Positions 52,425 to 59,811 of a stretch of DNA of 64,000 bases are shown here, one piece after another. Source of the stretch: Treponema sp. (GTDB lineage: Bacteria; Spirochaetota; Spirochaetia; Treponematales; Treponemataceae); NCBI GenBank assembly GCA_024402505.1, contig JAKSTP010000001.1, positions 62,001-126,000 on the forward strand. Reading direction: 5' to 3'. Numbering within the stretch: the first letter of the stretch is position 1; the number at the start of each line of letters is the position of its first letter. Below the pieces are notes generated by a model. The model did not search any database, was not told where the DNA came from, and worked only from the letters and a program-made list of their open reading frames with translations. The position numbers were made by a program, and so were the translations under genes.

Positions 52425-52442
52425 ACCTTTCATACGAAAGGT
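52425..52442. repeat. 7-bp hairpin between tRNA-Gln and rplY
   Basis: ACCTTTC (52425-52431) and GAAAGGT (52436-52442) form a perfect stem with a 4-nt loop immediately 3' of tRNA-Gln on the minus strand. The following sequence is only weakly T-rich, so it may be a processing signal or a leaky terminator letting rplY be expressed. Confidence 0.55.
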
Positions 52443-52445
52443 AAT

Positions 52446-52518
52446 CTGGGACGACAGGATTCGAACCTGTGGAATCCCGGCACCAAAAGCCGGTGGCTTA
52501 CCGCTTGCCGACGTCCCA
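52446..52518 (-). tRNA. tRNA-Gln (TTG anticodon)
   Basis: The complement folds as a cloverleaf: acceptor TGGGACG with CGTCCCA, D arm GGC/GCC, anticodon stem CCGGC/GCCGG with loop TTTTGGT (anticodon TTG), T arm ACAGG/CCTGT with TTCGAAT loop, discriminator G. CCA is not encoded. It sits between spoVG and rplY. Confidence 0.95.
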
Positions 52519-52559
52519 AAAATAAAGGTGCTACCACTTATAATAAAGTAGTAGCACCT
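52519..52559 (-). terminator. spoVG terminator directly before tRNA-Gln
   Basis: On the minus strand a 14-bp stem (52559-52546 with 52539-52526, one G-U pair), 6-nt loop, then TTATTTT running into the tRNA 5' end. Confidence 0.8.
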
Positions 52560-52569
52560 ATTATGACAG
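52540..52569 (-). promoter_or_regulatory. candidate tRNA-Gln promoter nested in the spoVG terminator
   Basis: Minus-strand CTGTCA (52569-52564), 18-nt spacer, TATTAT (52545-52540), the -10 being exactly the loop of the terminator hairpin. Transcription would start in the second arm, about 15 nt before the tRNA. Partial consensus only. Confidence 0.35.
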
Positions 52570-52596
52570 AAAAAGTAAAATTATTCTAGTATCTAT

Positions 52597-52875
52597 TTAA
52601 TCGTCTTCACCGCCAATTTCTACATGGCCGGCGTTATATTCTTCAAGGATTTTGTCCTGAATTGCTGTACGGAACTCCGGACTAATAGGATGAGCTACAT
52701 CCTTGTATTCACCATTAGCAGTTTTTCTGCTTGGCATGGCGATGAAAAGACCGTTCTTTCCTTCGATAATTTTTACATTGTGAACAACAAAACATTCGTC
52801 AAATGTTACTGTTACGTAAGCACGTAATTTGCCTTCACCTTCAACTTTTCTGATCCTGAGTTCGCTGATCTGCAT
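52597..52875 (-). CDS. spoVG: SpoVG family RNA/DNA-binding regulator
   Basis: 92 residues, matching SpoVG throughout: [36 protein letters not shown] and [22 protein letters not shown], quoted in part. In Bacillus it affects sporulation and septation, and in other bacteria including Borrelia it binds nucleic acid; here it is a candidate global regulator. AGGAGG lies 5 nt before the ATG. The start lies inside ispE (35-nt overlap); an ispE-then-spoVG order is also known in Bacillus, with two genes between. It has its own strong terminator. Confidence 0.97.
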   Translation of the reverse strand: MQISELRIRKVEGEGKLRAYVTVTFDECFVVHNVKIIEGKNGLFIAMPSRKTANGEYKDVAHPISPEFRTAIQDKILEEYNAGHVEIGGEDD

Positions 52876-53758
52876 ACAATCCTCCTGTTCGCTCAGCTGT
52901 GGTCTCTGCCACAGTACAGTTCCACTTTTGGTGGAGAATCAAACAGGCATTTTCTGCCTGTGAAGCCGTACTATATATTCCATAAACAGTAGAGCCAGAA
53001 CCGGACAATGATGTAAATTGCGCTCCTGTTTTGATAACCTCATTTATTGCCTGCGTAATTTCTGGTATTTCCCCTGAGATGGCAGGTATAAAAGTATTTT
53101 CAAAGGCCCATTTTTCAACGGGTCCATTATAAATCTCTTCAAGTTTCTCCAAAGGAGGATAAGTAAGATCCTGTCCCTTGGAAAGCAGTTCATCTACCAA
53201 AGCATAAGCTCTTGGAGTAGAACTGGCTTTTGGCGGAAAAACAAGCACCAGGTGAAGATCACTGCGCCCCTTTATAGGCTTAACACACTCACCTCGTCCT
53301 GTTACAACTGCGCATCCCTGTCCGTCCTTGAAGGCCGAAAAGAAAAACACATCGCTTCCAACCATTCCTGCAATATCCCAAATCTGCTTTTCTGTAAGAA
53401 CAACATCTGTAATTTCTTCCAGGATTCTTACCAAAGCAGCGGCATCACTTGAACCGCCCCCAAGTCCTCCCCCAGATGGGATGCCCTTTTCAAGAACAAC
53501 TTCCATGCCCGGCAAATTAAGGCCAGTAACAGATTCAAAAGCCCTGCAGGTTTTTGTAATGGTATTTTCTTCAGGCAGGTCCATCTGGGCACATTTTACA
53601 GAAAGTCCCTTTTCATTTGTAAGGCGGACCGTAACCGTATCATACAGATTTACTGTCTGGAAAATACTTTCCAAATTATGAAAACCATCGCCCCTTGGAG
53701 GGAGCACCTTTAATCCAAAATTTACTTTAGCATAGGCACGATGACTCACAATTTTCAT
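52841..53758 (-). CDS. ispE: 4-diphosphocytidyl-2-C-methyl-D-erythritol kinase
   Basis: IspE, 305 residues, GHMP kinase of the non-mevalonate isoprenoid pathway. Motifs: [22 protein letters not shown], the phosphate loop [16 protein letters not shown] and the C-terminal [13 protein letters not shown]. The 3' end runs 35 nt past the spoVG start. The ATG has no Shine-Dalgarno sequence; a TTGATT-17-TATACT promoter ends 6 nt before it, one of the clearest leaderless cases here. Its presence shows the organism uses the MEP route. Confidence 0.96.
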   Translation of the reverse strand: MKIVSHRAYAKVNFGLKVLPPRGDGFHNLESIFQTVNLYDTVTVRLTNEKGLSVKCAQMDLPEENTITKTCRAFESVTGLNLPGMEVVLEKGIPSGGGLGGGSSDAAALVRILEEITDVVLTEKQIWDIAGMVGSDVFFFSAFKDGQGCAVVTGRGECVKPIKGRSDLHLVLVFPPKASSTPRAYALVDELLSKGQDLTYPPLEKLEEIYNGPVEKWAFENTFIPAISGEIPEITQAINEVIKTGAQFTSLSGSGSTVYGIYSTASQAENACLILHQKWNCTVAETTAERTGGLYADQRTQDQKS

Positions 53759-53764
53759 AATAAG

Positions 53765-53793
53765 AGTATACTTATAACGCTTTTTATAATCAA
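53765..53793 (-). promoter_or_regulatory. ispE promoter (leaderless type)
   Basis: Minus-strand TTGATT (53793-53788), 17-nt spacer, TATACT (53770-53765), then 6 nt to the ATG. The same -35 and spacer as the M20 gene. The -10 is flanked by a 5-bp inverted repeat ATAAG/CTTAT. Confidence 0.7.
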
Positions 53794-53844
53794 ATTAAAA
53801 ATTTGTTATTAGAGATTTGTACAATAATTATGTAGTGGACATTA

Positions 53845-54507
53845 TTACTTTTTTATAACAACCAGATTGCGATGATGGTCTTCCAGGAAAGGCACCGTCA
53901 TTTTGATTTTTTTGTAATCCTTTACAAGAGATTTTACCTCTTCCATTTCCGCAAGGATTTTCTCTTCCCGGGCTTTGAAAGCTGCAATATAACCGCCCTT
54001 TTTTACCATGCGCAAAAGCAGTTTTGTGATTTTCAGATCAAATGGATGGAAGGCACGAAAAACTTCAAGATCAAAAGAGTCCGGTTTAATAAGATCGGCA
54101 GCCTTGCACTCCACTTTAACGTTCTGCAGATCAAGCTTTTTTACAACATCATTCAAAAAAACACAGCGCTTTTCCATGCGTTCAACCAGAGTAAAATTGT
54201 GATTTGGGAAAGCAATGGCCAAAGGAATGCCAGGACAACCGCCGCCTGAACCAATATCGGCCATTTCCAGCACCGGCTTTCCGTTTTTTTCGCAAAGGTC
54301 CTCAATCAGTTCCTTCAGATGAGGCACCGCAACAAGACTGTCCAGGACATGATTCACCGCAAGTTCGTCTGCGTTTTCGGCCTTCATAAGATTGTAGCCC
54401 TTGTTAAACTCAAGCACCTGGGCCATATAAGCTTCCAGCTGATCAACCTGCTGCCGGGAAAAATCCAGACCCAGTTTTTCAAGTCCCAATACCAATTTTT
54501 CTGTCAT
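53845..54507 (-). CDS. rsmG: 16S rRNA (guanine527-N7)-methyltransferase
   Basis: RsmG (GidB), 220 residues. The SAM-binding loop is DIGSGGGCPGIPLAI, preceded by NLMKAENADELAVNHVLDSL and followed by LVERMEKRCVFLNDV, VECKAADL and VFRAF. It methylates G527 of 16S rRNA. Here it is not next to gidA. A TATAAT at 54539-54534 on the minus strand gives a leader of roughly 20 nt with AAAGGA 11 nt before the ATG, a rather long spacing. Confidence 0.95.
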   Translation of the reverse strand: MTEKLVLGLEKLGLDFSRQQVDQLEAYMAQVLEFNKGYNLMKAENADELAVNHVLDSLVAVPHLKELIEDLCEKNGKPVLEMADIGSGGGCPGIPLAIAFPNHNFTLVERMEKRCVFLNDVVKKLDLQNVKVECKAADLIKPDSFDLEVFRAFHPFDLKITKLLLRMVKKGGYIAAFKAREEKILAEMEEVKSLVKDYKKIKMTVPFLEDHHRNLVVIKK

Positions 54508-54589
54508 GCTGTCTAAAATCCTTTCTAAAAAAAATTATACTGGGAATGGACCGAAATATAAAGATGTGGGCCTGGTGAAATGCTTTAAT

Positions 54590-55423
54590 CTATATCTCGT
54601 TACTGTCAATAAGAATAAACTGAATTCTTGCTTCTGGACTTTGGATGATAGGACCGCCACGACCAGCAGAAAGACAGTCAGATTTAATCCAACCGGAGGT
54701 TTCCCCTGTCTTCATTTTGGCCCACTTATAATCTGCGGTTATCTGTGTAAAGTCAAAGTAATCTGCTCCACTACTCAGGTCTTTTACCTCATATACTATC
54801 TTGGATTTTTCTGAAGGCAGTTCCCTTAAAACAGCCCCATTAAAGACTTCATAAATAGTTTCCATTTTAAGGATTTTGGTCTCTTTTTCATCAACCAAAA
54901 GTGAATCTACCACCTCAAAATTTCCATCCTTATACAGATTGCTCTTAATGTTTATATAGCCTTCGAGTTCATTGTTGATTACAACTGCAATAGAACATTT
55001 ATCTTCTTCAACCAAACGAATGAACTTAGTTACAAGAACAATGTCACCTGTCTGAATTGTGTAAATAGAGTTTTCGAAGTTTGGTGTTGAATAAACTTTA
55101 GTATCATATCCGCTGGAAGAAAAACGCATAACATAAAGAAGATTATGAACTTCAATACCAGAGTCATTTTCTGATTCAGTTTCTAATTTATCTTCGACTG
55201 CCTTATTCTCTGCACTTAGCTCTTCAATTGCTTTTTTCAGATTACTGTTTTCGGCATTCAGTTCAGAGATTAGTTTTTCATAATCCTGAATCTTAATGTT
55301 CAATTTACTGTTTTCTTCTACCAGCAAGTCATTTTTGCTTTTTTCTTCAGAAACATCTGCCTTGCTGCAACCAATCATCAGCATACAAACACAGCTGACC
55401 ATCAAAAAAAGTTTAACTTTCAT
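54590..55423 (-). CDS. lipoprotein with coiled coil and SH3-like domain
   Basis: 277 residues from ATG 55423 (GGAGAG 4 nt upstream); the open frame continues upstream into AT-rich DNA. Signal peptide with lipobox LMIGC (Cys19). A coiled coil of about 60 residues (NSKLNIKIQDYEKLISELNA region) follows, then two regions resembling bacterial SH3 domains (about 100-170 and 185-265, the second ending AKMKTGETSGWIKSDCL). Such proteins bind cell-wall peptides or act as periplasmic adaptors. It has its own promoter with three phased TACGTG sites upstream. Confidence 0.78.
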   Translation of the reverse strand: MKVKLFLMVSCVCMLMIGCSKADVSEEKSKNDLLVEENSKLNIKIQDYEKLISELNAENSNLKKAIEELSAENKAVEDKLETESENDSGIEVHNLLYVMRFSSSGYDTKVYSTPNFENSIYTIQTGDIVLVTKFIRLVEEDKCSIAVVINNELEGYINIKSNLYKDGNFEVVDSLLVDEKETKILKMETIYEVFNGAVLRELPSEKSKIVYEVKDLSSGADYFDFTQITADYKWAKMKTGETSGWIKSDCLSAGRGGPIIQSPEARIQFILIDSNEI

Positions 55424-55487
55424 TTTTCTCTCCTGTAAATTTAAATTTTTACAATAATTATTCAAACTATGAATAACTTACAGGGTA

Positions 55488-55516
55488 ATTGTACTTTAGG
55501 TTAATTCAATATGCAA
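55488..55516 (-). promoter_or_regulatory. promoter of the SH3 lipoprotein gene
   Basis: Minus-strand TTGCAT (55516-55511), 17-nt spacer, TACAAT (55493-55488). Leader of about 55 nt with GGAGAG before the ATG. Confidence 0.55.
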
Positions 55517-55540
55517 TATTTATATTTTTATCAGTTTTTT

Positions 55541-55608
55541 TACGTGTGGATAGCGACTTTTTCAAATTTTGCACGTAATCAGAGACATACTTTCCTTTGG
55601 AGTACGTG
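55541..55608. promoter_or_regulatory. three TACGTG/CACGTA sites spaced exactly 31 bp
   Basis: TACGTG at 55541-55546, CACGTA at 55572-55577 and TACGTG at 55603-55608; the start positions differ by 31 bp each time (about three helical turns) and the orientation alternates. They lie upstream of the SH3 lipoprotein promoter. Probable regulator-binding array, regulator unknown. Confidence 0.45.
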
Positions 55609-55628
55609 AAATATAATACCTTTCTTCA

Positions 55629-57158
55629 CTAATAAGCCACAAAAACCGCAGTCTGGCCGCCAAGCTTCAGTTTACTGCCACTGTGACTGAAAGTCCCAAA
55701 TGAATAAATGACTTTCCCTTCTTCTGCGGAAACTTCACATGGTTTATTCGAAGGATTTATGAATACAGTGACCGCCTGTTCGGCACAGCTTCTTTTGAAA
55801 ACCAGAGGATAATCTGTGGAAACAAACTGGATTTCGGCGCAGCTTTGAAGTGCCTTGTTGGCCTTTCTGACATCTATAAGCTTTTTGATTTCGTTCAAAA
55901 GGGAGTCTTTGTTTTCAAGCTGGTCTTTTACAGTTGGACGGTCTTTTGAAGGATCCTGAGGAAGATAAAGCTTATCAGGGCTTGCTGTACTGAAACCGCA
56001 GTTAGGTGAATTATCCCACTGGATTGGAGTTCGGGAACCGGTTCTGTTATAGCCACCTTCCTTTGAATGAAGCCCTTCCACGTAATTCATACCGATTTCA
56101 TCACCGGCGTAAATAAAAGGTGCTCCTGGCATGGACAAAAGGAATGCAAAGGCTAGTTTCAGTTCATCACCGTGAAGGGCTCTTGCAAGTCGGTCCATAT
56201 CATGATTACCAGAGGGAATACAGATGAGGCCTTTCTTTTCAGAAAGTTTGTAGGATTTTAGATAGTTTTCAACAAATTCTTTTATAGTACCTTTCCCTCT
56301 GGATGAAAAATATGGTTCTTCACAGCGGAACAGATCGTTATAATGGGAAGGTCCGAAGTGAAGCAGAAAATCCATATGGAAACCGCCCTGCAAAGATTTA
56401 TCAGGTTCACCCCACTCACTTACCATGGCAGCTTCAGGATATTCTTTGTCCAGCATTTCACGGATCCGGTTCCACAAAATAATTGTACCCTTACCGTCTT
56501 CATCGTCTTTTACCAGAGAGCCTGCCATATCTACTCTGAAGCCGTCACAACCAAGTCCCAGCCAGAAACGCATGATGTTCTTTAATTCTTCAAGGCTTGC
56601 TTTTGGACCTTCATCGTCAATGCCCTGCTGCCAGCTTTCAGTTGGTTTGTAAAAACCGTAGTTGATGGCAGGCTGACAGGAAAAGAAACTTACAACACAG
56701 GAACCGTTTCTATCGGAAATGCCCCGGATAGTTCCATAGTTCTGAGGTGCTGTCCAGATACTGTCGGTCCAGATATAGCGGTGAGTGTACTGATTCTGCT
56801 CAGGTTTCATTGATTCTTTGAACCACTTGTGTTCAGTGGAAGTATGGCAGGGAACCAGATCAAGGAGGATATGCATTCCCCGTTTGTGAACTTCAGAAAA
56901 AAGCAGTTTCAGATCTTCGTTTGTTCCGTATCGGGGAGCGGCCTTATAAAAATCAGAAATGTCGTAACCTGCGTCACCAAATGGAGATTCAAAACAAGGG
57001 TTCATCCAGATTGCCGTACACCCCAGGTCCTTAATATAGTCAAGTTTTGAAATGATTCCCTGGAAATCCCCAATTCCGTCTCCATTGGAATCCATAAAAG
57101 ACTGCGGATAAATCTCGTAAAAAATGGCGTCATCTAACCATGCCGGCTGTCTGCTCAT
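55629..57158 (-). CDS. GH13 alpha-glucosidase/amylase-family enzyme
   Basis: 509 residues, cytoplasmic (no signal peptide). The (beta/alpha)8 barrel is marked by AIFYEIYPQSFMD, the calcium loop DSNGDGIGD at 23-31, LDLVPCHTSTEH, GFRVDMAG (nucleophile Asp), VSEWGEP (acid/base Glu) and SGNHDMDR (third Asp). A C-terminal beta domain ends the protein. The layout suits oligo-1,6-glucosidase, alpha-glucosidase or trehalose-type enzymes acting on imported oligosaccharides; specificity cannot be fixed from motifs. GGAGG lies 4 nt before the ATG. Monocistronic, with a promoter about 100 nt upstream. Confidence 0.92.
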   Translation of the reverse strand: MSRQPAWLDDAIFYEIYPQSFMDSNGDGIGDFQGIISKLDYIKDLGCTAIWMNPCFESPFGDAGYDISDFYKAAPRYGTNEDLKLLFSEVHKRGMHILLDLVPCHTSTEHKWFKESMKPEQNQYTHRYIWTDSIWTAPQNYGTIRGISDRNGSCVVSFFSCQPAINYGFYKPTESWQQGIDDEGPKASLEELKNIMRFWLGLGCDGFRVDMAGSLVKDDEDGKGTIILWNRIREMLDKEYPEAAMVSEWGEPDKSLQGGFHMDFLLHFGPSHYNDLFRCEEPYFSSRGKGTIKEFVENYLKSYKLSEKKGLICIPSGNHDMDRLARALHGDELKLAFAFLLSMPGAPFIYAGDEIGMNYVEGLHSKEGGYNRTGSRTPIQWDNSPNCGFSTASPDKLYLPQDPSKDRPTVKDQLENKDSLLNEIKKLIDVRKANKALQSCAEIQFVSTDYPLVFKRSCAEQAVTVFINPSNKPCEVSAEEGKVIYSFGTFSHSGSKLKLGGQTAVFVAY

Positions 57159-57263
57159 AATGCCTCCATAATAACTCTATTCTTCAAAGTTTTTAAAAAT
57201 TTTTCTGCTTCTTCAGACAAGACTTCCCATTACAATTCAGGATAGACGAAGAACTCCTTTTAA

Positions 57264-57291
57264 ATTATATAACAATCATACGATATTACAA
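57264..57291 (-). promoter_or_regulatory. promoter of the GH13 gene
   Basis: Minus-strand TTGTAA (57291-57286), 16-nt spacer, TATAAT (57269-57264). It predicts a leader of about 100 nt; no clear riboswitch structure was recognised in it. Confidence 0.5.
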
Positions 57292-57334
57292 TATTTATAA
57301 GGATTTTGTTCTATTATTTCCCAGATCAATAACA

Positions 57335-57340
57335 GATAAT
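57335..57340 (+). promoter_or_regulatory. MATE gene -10 box (leaderless type)
   Basis: GATAAT then 7 nt (TCTGACT) to the ATG at 57348. No Shine-Dalgarno sequence and only a poor -35. Confidence 0.4.
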
Positions 57341-57347
57341 TCTGACT

Positions 57348-58709
57348 ATGATTTACAAAGATCAGACATTAAACATGACTGAAGGAAGCCCCACAAAGCT
57401 TCTGATTGTATTTGCAATTCCTATGATGATTGGAAACATTTTCCAGCAGTTCTATAATCTGGTGGATTCCATTATTGTAGGACAACTGGTTGGTGCCGAT
57501 GCACTGGCTGCCATTGGTGCTACAGGTTCCATCACTTTTTTGTTTTTCGCTCTTTGTAACGGAATTGGATCTGGTGGCGGAATCATTACATCCCAGTATT
57601 TTGGTAGCGGCGATACATCCCAGGTAAAAAGCTGTATCACAAACGTAGCCTATATCATGATAGTTTTCCCTCTCATAGTTGGCATTACGGCATTATTCCT
57701 GAACAAACCTCTGCTCCGGCTGCTTCAAACTCCTGAAGAAATTTTCCATGACGCCTACGTTTACATTCAGATTAATGTTATAGGACTGCTTTTTGTTTCC
57801 ATCTACAATTACATTTCTTCCATGCTCCGTGCCCTGGGAGATTCAAAAACACCTCTGTATTTTCTGATTTTCTCCTGTATTTTGAACACTATTCTTGATC
57901 TTATTTTTGTAGGACTTCTTCACATGAGCGTTGCTGGGGCTGGATATGCTACAGTAATTGCCCAGTTTGTTTCCGGAGCCCTCTGTATTGTTTACGCAAT
58001 CAAAAAAAATCCATATTTTCACCTGGAAAAAGCCGATTTTGCTATCAACCGGGAAATTATTATAAAAGCCGTTAGAATTGGTGTGCCTCTTTCACTTCAG
58101 TTTTCATTGATTGCCATTTCCTGCATGGCCCTTCAGCGTGTTGTAAACAGCTTTGGTGCAGTTGCCGTTGCAGCATCCACCGCTATCAGCCGAATTGAAC
58201 AGGTTATCCATCAGCCATATCAGACCTTAAGTGCTGCCCTTTCCACCTTCACAGGTCAGAACTACGGTGCAAAGAAAAACCAGCGCATTATTACTGGGTA
58301 CAGAAAGAGCCTTCTTCTGATGGTGATTTTCTCACTTATCATGCTGCCAATCATGCAGTTCTTTGGCGCCTGGATTACAGGACTTTTTGTAAAAGATGCA
58401 GATGTAATTGCCATGGGAGCAAGAGCCCTTCAGATTTCAAGCTACTTTTACGTATTCCTTGGACTCATTTACGTGGTTCGCGGCGTTCTGAACGGTGTTG
58501 GGGATGCCTTCTTTGCACTTCTGAACGGTATTGTTGAAGTAATTGGCCGATTTGTTTTCCCAATTGCACTGGTGCAGATTCCACTTCTTGGTGTATGGGG
58601 CATCTGGTGGGCCGTTGGCGTCGTATGGTTCTTAAGCGGCTTTACTGCCTGGCTCCGCTACCTTTGGGTAAAGAAGCACACTATTCTGGCTGGTATAGAA
58701 AGCCGGTAA
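57348..58709 (+). CDS. MATE family multidrug/sodium antiporter
   Basis: 453 residues with about twelve transmembrane helices, of the DinF/NorM-like MATE family. Typical elements: the opening LIVFAIPMMIGNIFQQFYNLVDSIIVGQ shown in part as IFQQFYNLVDS, GSGGGIITSQYFG, MLRALGDSKTPLY and a second half starting IGVPLSLQFSL. It exports organic cations or drugs in exchange for sodium or protons. The last 29 nt overlap the convergent MBL hydrolase gene. Confidence 0.93.
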   Translation: MIYKDQTLNMTEGSPTKLLIVFAIPMMIGNIFQQFYNLVDSIIVGQLVGADALAAIGATGSITFLFFALCNGIGSGGGIITSQYFGSGDTSQVKSCITNVAYIMIVFPLIVGITALFLNKPLLRLLQTPEEIFHDAYVYIQINVIGLLFVSIYNYISSMLRALGDSKTPLYFLIFSCILNTILDLIFVGLLHMSVAGAGYATVIAQFVSGALCIVYAIKKNPYFHLEKADFAINREIIIKAVRIGVPLSLQFSLIAISCMALQRVVNSFGAVAVAASTAISRIEQVIHQPYQTLSAALSTFTGQNYGAKKNQRIITGYRKSLLLMVIFSLIMLPIMQFFGAWITGLFVKDADVIAMGARALQISSYFYVFLGLIYVVRGVLNGVGDAFFALLNGIVEVIGRFVFPIALVQIPLLGVWGIWWAVGVVWFLSGFTAWLRYLWVKKHTILAGIESR

Positions 58710-59364
58710 AGGCTCCGGAATAAACGTTACATGGCATAAAATCGTGCTTTTTGACAGGCGGAATTTTTCCTAAAAAAAGATTCTCAGCATCTTCAAGTAC
58801 TTTTTCAACACTGTCCGAAGGCAAAGGATATTCACTGTGACTTGGATAAATGGCAGCAATCTTTTTTTCTTTAACAAGATGAGCCATTTTTCTAAGTGAT
58901 TCAATATATTTTTGAAAATTCCTTGATTCTCCGAACATAAAAATGGTGCCGTTGCGCTGAATGCCGTCGCCTGTAATGGCAAAACCCTTATTTTCTTCGA
59001 TAAAGGCACAGCTTCCGTAAGTGTGGCCAGGCACCTGGACTACATTAAAGTTATATTCACCGCAGGAAATGGAATCCCCATCCTTAAGTTCATGCTTTAC
59101 TACACCTTCTGGAACAAGATTAAAATCCTCTTTATGTATAAAGCACTCTCCTGCCTTGGAAAGGCCCCCTGTATGATCAAAATCACCGTGAGTCATATAA
59201 ATTCTAACAGGAAGATTTGTGATTTTCTTTACTTCTTCAATTACGTTTGAATCTGGAAAACCTGTATCTATAAGAACTGCATCTGTTTCTCCAACAAAAA
59301 GAAAACATCGCACCCGCCCGTCATCTAGAATGTACATGCCTTTTTTTTCTTCAATAATGTTCAT
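58681..59364 (-). CDS. MBL-fold hydrolase (glyoxalase II-like)
   Basis: 227 residues from ATG 59364; the open frame continues 56 codons upstream into the repeat/tRNA region but has no family similarity there. The zinc motif reads THGDFDHTGG, that is HxDxDH rather than the usual HxHxDH, so the second histidine is replaced by Asp. Further ligands may be PGHTYGS, the ITGD box and PSHSE. Substrate unknown. The 3' end overlaps the MATE gene by 29 nt on the opposite strand. An extended -10 lies 10 nt upstream of the ATG. Confidence 0.88.
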   Translation of the reverse strand: MNIIEEKKGMYILDDGRVRCFLFVGETDAVLIDTGFPDSNVIEEVKKITNLPVRIYMTHGDFDHTGGLSKAGECFIHKEDFNLVPEGVVKHELKDGDSISCGEYNFNVVQVPGHTYGSCAFIEENKGFAITGDGIQRNGTIFMFGESRNFQKYIESLRKMAHLVKEKKIAAIYPSHSEYPLPSDSVEKVLEDAENLFLGKIPPVKKHDFMPCNVYSGAFTGFLYQPE

Positions 59365-59374
59365 ATTCAACTTA

Positions 59375-59383
59375 ATTATACCA
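59375..59383 (-). promoter_or_regulatory. MBL hydrolase gene extended -10
   Basis: TGGTATAAT on the minus strand (59383-59375), 10 nt before the ATG, predicting a leader of about 3 nt. No -35. Confidence 0.4.
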
Positions 59384-59440
59384 CTGATATACGATTTTGG
59401 GGGATTTTGATTTTTATTAATTTTTCCCAGGCCCCTGGGC

Positions 59441-59476
59441 AAAAAAAAAGGACCTAGTTTTTCAACTAAGTCCTTT
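59441..59476 (-). terminator. terminator beside the tRNA 3'-end remnant
   Basis: On the minus strand a 13-bp stem with one G-U pair (59476-59464 with 59459-59447), 4-nt loop, then T9. It would end transcripts crossing the structured element. Confidence 0.8.
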
Positions 59477-59488
59477 CGTCGGGATGAC

Positions 59489-59632
59489 AGGATTTGCCGG
59501 TTACGGCGAAAACTTCCTGTTTTCTCCTCCACCGGCCGGCTCCATACGCTAAAACTGGCGTCCTGCCAGTTTTACACCAAAAACGCTCCACGTCTTCGCC
59601 TTTTTGGTGCCGCTCCTTCCGCTTCAAATCCT
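59489..59632 (-). other. highly structured element, possible RNA or palindromic repeat
   Basis: About 144 nt with an outer 7-bp stem AGGATTT (59489-59495) with AAATCCT (59626-59632), a GCCGGT/ACCGGC stem (59496-59501, 59531-59536) enclosing GAAAAC/GTTTTC (59508-59513, 59519-59524), a 9-bp hairpin AAAACTGGC/GCCAGTTTT (59551-59573, 5-nt loop) and a 9-bp hairpin CACCAAAAA/TTTTTGGTG (59575-59583, 59601-59609). All stems are perfect. No open reading frame. On the minus strand it is followed by a tRNA 3'-end remnant and a terminator. It could be a non-coding RNA, a dispersed palindromic repeat, or the relic of an insertion at the tRNA end. Confidence 0.6.
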
Positions 59633-59660
59633 AGGGCAATTTTTTCCCAGGCCCCTGGGC

Positions 59661-59694
59661 AAAAAAAAAGCTCCTAGATTTCTCTAGAAGCTTT
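59661..59694 (-). terminator. tRNA-Pro terminator
   Basis: On the minus strand an 11-bp stem with one G-U pair (59694-59684 with 59677-59667), 6-nt loop, T9. It begins 5 nt after the tRNA 3' end. Confidence 0.85.
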
Positions 59695-59698
59695 TTCG

Positions 59699-59771
59699 TC
59701 GGGATGACAGGATTTGAACCTGCGACATCCTGGTCCCAAACCAGACGCGCTACCAGCTGCGCTACATCCCG
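59699..59771 (-). tRNA. tRNA-Pro (TGG anticodon)
   Basis: Cloverleaf on the minus strand: acceptor CGGGATG/CATCCCG, D arm GCGC/GCGC, anticodon stem TCTGG/CCAGG with loop TTTGGGA (anticodon TGG), T arm GCAGG/CCTGT with loop TTCAAAT (first pair G-U), discriminator A. CCA is not encoded. Confidence 0.95.
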
Positions 59772-59782
59772 TTGGTTTGAAT

Positions 59783-59811
59783 AATATAGCACATCGCAGA
59801 ATTTTGTTCAA
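59783..59811 (-). promoter_or_regulatory. tRNA-Pro promoter nested in an inverted repeat
   Basis: Minus-strand TTGAAC (59811-59806), 17-nt spacer, TATATT (59788-59783), 11 nt before the tRNA 5' end. The -35 is in the loop of the 9-bp hairpin at 59787-59826 and the -10 touches its second arm. Confidence 0.6.

Larger units (their letters stand above)
59421..59716. repeat. 220-bp-offset direct repeat at the tRNA-Pro locus
   Basis: Two blocks recur at the same 220-bp offset. Block 1 is 30 identical bp at 59421-59450 and 59641-59670, containing the CCCAGGCCCCTGGG palindrome and an A9 run. Block 2 is 23 identical bp at 59474-59496 and 59694-59716, which is the tRNA-Pro 3' end plus flank. Between the blocks the terminator stems differ in sequence but both still pair. 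The left block 2 is a tRNA 3'-end remnant without the rest of the gene. Confidence 0.9.

Noticed and set aside
52132-52551. plus-strand frame spanning rplY, the hairpin and tRNA-Gln
   Set aside because: It reads through a tRNA gene in antisense and through rplY in antisense.
59365-59532. N-terminal extension of the MBL hydrolase upstream of ATG 59364
   Set aside because: The extra 56 codons translate the repeat block and the terminator. The family N terminus and the promoter both fit ATG 59364.
59421-59716. Integrated phage or genomic island at tRNA-Pro
   Set aside because: The duplicated tRNA end resembles an attachment site, but only about 200 bp lie between the copies and no integrase or cargo gene is present.
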